A stretch of 6,167 nucleotides of DNA from JBEKJU01 sp050011095 (GTDB lineage: Bacteria > Desulfobacterota > Syntrophorhabdia > Syntrophorhabdales > WCHB1-27), in the NCBI GenBank assembly GCA_050011095.1, contig JBEKJU010000229.1, positions 1-6,167 of the forward strand, in the 5' to 3' direction. Position numbers and translations under genes: made by a program. Below, in pieces: positions 4,150-6,167 of this stretch. Below the pieces are notes generated by a model. It ran no database searches. It had not been told where the DNA came from and saw only the letters and a program-made list of their open reading frames with translations. Numbering within the stretch: position 1 is the first letter of the stretch; each line of letters starts with the position of its first letter.

Positions 4150-6167
4150 ATGCAACCGAGAAGAGTGTTGACAAGCTTGATAATCATGCTCGCTTTTTTG
4201 ACTATGGTGGCCGTGGCTTATGCCGCCCCGGAAATTACCGACCAGATCCAGGGGACCATCAGGGACGCCCTGGGAAGGCCCCTGCCAGGGGCAAGTCTGA
4301 CGCTGAAATCACCCGATGAAACTACTCTGGGCAAGTCCCAGAGCGATGCCAGCGGCCGCTTCGTTTTTCCGGGTGTCAAGCCGGGCACCTATGCGGTCCT
4401 GGCGGAAAAAACCGGCTTTCAGGCAAGTACCGCCGTCGTGACGGTAGAGGCAGGAACAATAGCCACGACGACGCTGACACTGACCGCCGAGTCCGCACTG
4501 GAGATGTCGGTCGTGGCGGCACGCCTCACACAGGCGAGGAACAGCCTTTCGCCGAAGACGGGAGGGAGCGAGTATACTATAAGCGAGGGTGATATCGGCG
4601 CCCTCCCCCAAGGGGAAAATACCCCCCTCAACCAGGTATTGCTTCAGGCGCCGGGTGTGGCCAATGACTCCTACGGCCAGCTCCATGTACGGGGAGACCA
4701 CGCCAACATTCAGTACCGCATCGACGGCGTGACCCTTCCCGAGGGGATTACCGGTTTCGGGCAGACCCTCGACACCCGCTTCGCCCAGCGGGTCGACCTC
4801 CTGACTGGCGCCCTGCCGGCCCAGTACGGCTACCGGGAAGCGGGGGTGATCGAGATAGAGACGAAGAGCGTTTTCGAGAACGGAGGGCGCGTCGATCTCT
4901 ACGGCGGAAGCCACGACACCGTCAATCCGAGCTTCCAGTTGGGCGGCTCTTCTGGGAAGCTGAATTACTTTTTGACCGGCTCCTACCTGCATGACAACCT
5001 GGGGATCGAAAACCCCACCCCCGGCCCCAATGCCATCCACGACCAGACGGATCAATTCAAGGGCTTCGGGTATGGGTCCTACTTGCTCAGTCCCACGACA
5101 AAGTTAAGCGTGATGTTCGGCAGCTACGACGGTTTTTTTCAAATCCCCAACCATCCGAGACAGGCTCCCGATCCGCAGTACCTGGCCGCGCTGGGCATTG
5201 CCGGCGTCGACTCCGCCACCTTGAACGAGCGGCAGTCCGAGACCAATCGCTTCGGGGTCGTCGCCCTGCAAAGTTCGGTCGGGTCTGACATCGATTACCA
5301 GATCGCCTATTTCATCCGCGACACGACCATCAATTTCACTCCCGACTACGCCGGCGACCTCGCGTTCGACGGGGTCGCGTCAAAACTACACCTCGGCGCC
5401 ATCAGCAACGGGCTGCAGGGCGACGGTAGTTACCGCCTGAACGATAGCCATACGGTCCGCGCGGGCTTTTTCGGATTCACCGAAAACGTCGTGAGCGACA
5501 ACAACTCTTTGGTTTTCCCGGTGGACTCCAATGGAAACGTTACCGGCGGTCCCTTCAATATCAGGGACGACACCTCGAAGAACGGCAACACTTACGGGGC
5601 ATTCTATCTCCAGGACGAGTGGAAGGCCCTCGACAAATTGACCGTCAACTACGGGCTGAGGGCAGACGAGTTGGACGCCTTCGTGAAAGCGGGCCAGCTG
5701 AGCCCCCGTCTGGGCCTCGTGTACAAGGCGACGGACAACACGACGCTGCACGCCGCCTATGCCCGGTACTTCACGCCGCCGCCAACCGAGCTGGTCTCGC
5801 CCAAGGACCTGGCCCTGTTCCAGGGTACCTCCAACGCGCCCTCGGTCAATCAGAATTCGCCGGTCCTGCCGGAAAGGTCGCATTACTTCGATGCCGGCAT
5901 CACCCAGAAGGTAGTCCCCGGACTGACCGTCGGCCTCGACGGCTTCTACAAGATCGTGAGGGATTTGATCGACGAGGGCCAGTTCAGCGAGGCGCCGATC
6001 TATTTCCCCTTCAATTATTCTCAGGGGAAGATCTACGGGGTGGAGCTGACCGCCAACTACAAGTCCGGCAATTTCTCCTCCTACGGCAACCTTGCCTGCA
6101 CGGAGAGTCTGGCCAAAACGGTAGTGTCGGGACAGTTTAACTTCTCGCAGGACGAGTTGGACTACAT
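4150..6167 (+). CDS. TonB-dependent outer-membrane receptor with N-terminal carboxypeptidase-regulatory-like domain (3' end cut)
   Basis: The 672 visible codons are open to the window edge. Residues 1-26 are a signal peptide (MQPRR, hydrophobic core, AYA|A). Residues 33-112 form a carboxypeptidase-regulatory-like beta-sandwich (IQGTIRDALGRPLPGASLTL; SDASGRFVFPGVKPGTYAVL). A TonB-box-like segment (EMSVVAAR, about 118-125) leads to the plug domain (about 130-239). Plug hallmarks are LNQVLLQAPGV, HVRGD (179-183), YRIDGV (189-194) and GALPAQYGYREAGVIEIETK. From about 245 the alternating beta-strand pattern of the barrel runs to the edge (YGAFYLQDEWKALDKLTVNY; LRADE; LSPRLGLVYKATDNTTLHAAYARYFTPP). 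Such receptors use TonB-ExbBD energy to import a ligand across the outer membrane. The family is usually 750-850 residues, so roughly 100-170 are missing. The ligand cannot be read from sequence. The adjacent metal-binding-like protein suggests a metal or metal complex (inference). Confidence 0.93.
   Translation, partial: MQPRRVLTSLIIMLAFLTMVAVAYAAPEITDQIQGTIRDALGRPLPGASLTLKSPDETTLGKSQSDASGRFVFPGVKPGTYAVLAEKTGFQASTAVVTVEAGTIATTTLTLTAESALEMSVVAARLTQARNSLSPKTGGSEYTISEGDIGALPQGENTPLNQVLLQAPGVANDSYGQLHVRGDHANIQYRIDGVTLPEGITGFGQTLDTRFAQRVDLLTGALPAQYGYREAGVIEIETKSVFENGGRVDLYGGSHDTVNPSFQLGGSSGKLNYFLTGSYLHDNLGIENPTPGPNAIHDQTDQFKGFGYGSYLLSPTTKLSVMFGSYDGFFQIPNHPRQAPDPQYLAALGIAGVDSATLNERQSETNRFGVVALQSSVGSDIDYQIAYFIRDTTINFTPDYAGDLAFDGVASKLHLGAISNGLQGDGSYRLNDSHTVRAGFFGFTENVVSDNNSLVFPVDSNGNVTGGPFNIRDDTSKNGNTYGAFYLQDEWKALDKLTVNYGLRADELDAFVKAGQLSPRLGLVYKATDNTTLHAAYARYFTPPPTELVSPKDLALFQGTSNAPSVNQNSPVLPERSHYFDAGITQKVVPGLTVGLDGFYKIVRDLIDEGQFSEAPIYFPFNYSQGKIYGVELTANYKSGNFSSYGNLACTESLAKTVVSGQFNFSQDELDY

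Noticed and set aside
4309..5055. 248-codon minus-strand ORF inside the receptor gene
   Set aside because: Antisense shadow of the plus-strand TonB receptor, whose plug and barrel motifs read continuously in the other direction.

Overview
The window looks like chromosomal DNA from a GC-rich Gram-negative bacterium. A Desulfuromonadales/Geobacter-type deltaproteobacterium fits best, judged only from the protein style (a carboxypeptidase-regulatory-domain TonB receptor, a His-rich small exported protein, plasmid-like recombinase genes). No marker gene is present, so the taxonomy is tentative.

Left part (1-2640, minus strand): a tightly packed operon of mobile-element type. Read in its own direction it holds: a 302-aa tyrosine-recombinase-family protein with the catalytic Arg/Lys/HxxR/His set but a Cys where the nucleophilic Tyr should be; a 161-aa basic protein ending in a probable helix-turn-helix; two small unrecognised proteins (67 and 82 aa) linked by overlapping stop/start sites; a 93-aa AlpA/excisionase-type DNA-binding protein; and the N-terminal part of an ordinary phage-type integrase. 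The integrase loses its family resemblance about 105 codons in. What follows looks like the promoter, dyad, Shine-Dalgarno and first ten codons of an unrelated gene, so the element probably ends at a deletion or recombination scar near 110-120.

Middle part (2641-3728): about 1.1 kb without a convincing gene but rich in secondary structure. Stretch 2655-2912 is a row of stem-loops and includes an 18-bp direct repeat present twice at a 61-bp period, each copy followed at once by a hairpin. It would be the leader of the minus-strand operon if the weak promoter near 2945-2973 is used. Further right are a perfect 18-bp inverted repeat (3007-3048) and a 17-bp imperfect one (3089-3136). Stretch 3180-3640 holds only low-quality overlapping ORFs.

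Right part (3640-6167, plus strand): a promoter preceded by a 23-bp-period direct repeat drives an 87-aa exported protein with a His/Asp/Cys metal-ligand cluster, possibly from a leaderless mRNA. It is followed by the first 672 codons of a TonB-dependent outer-membrane receptor, cut by the window edge. The pair looks like a metal (or metal-complex) sensing and uptake cassette. It is unrelated to the recombinase operon, and the two are divergently oriented around the structured middle region.
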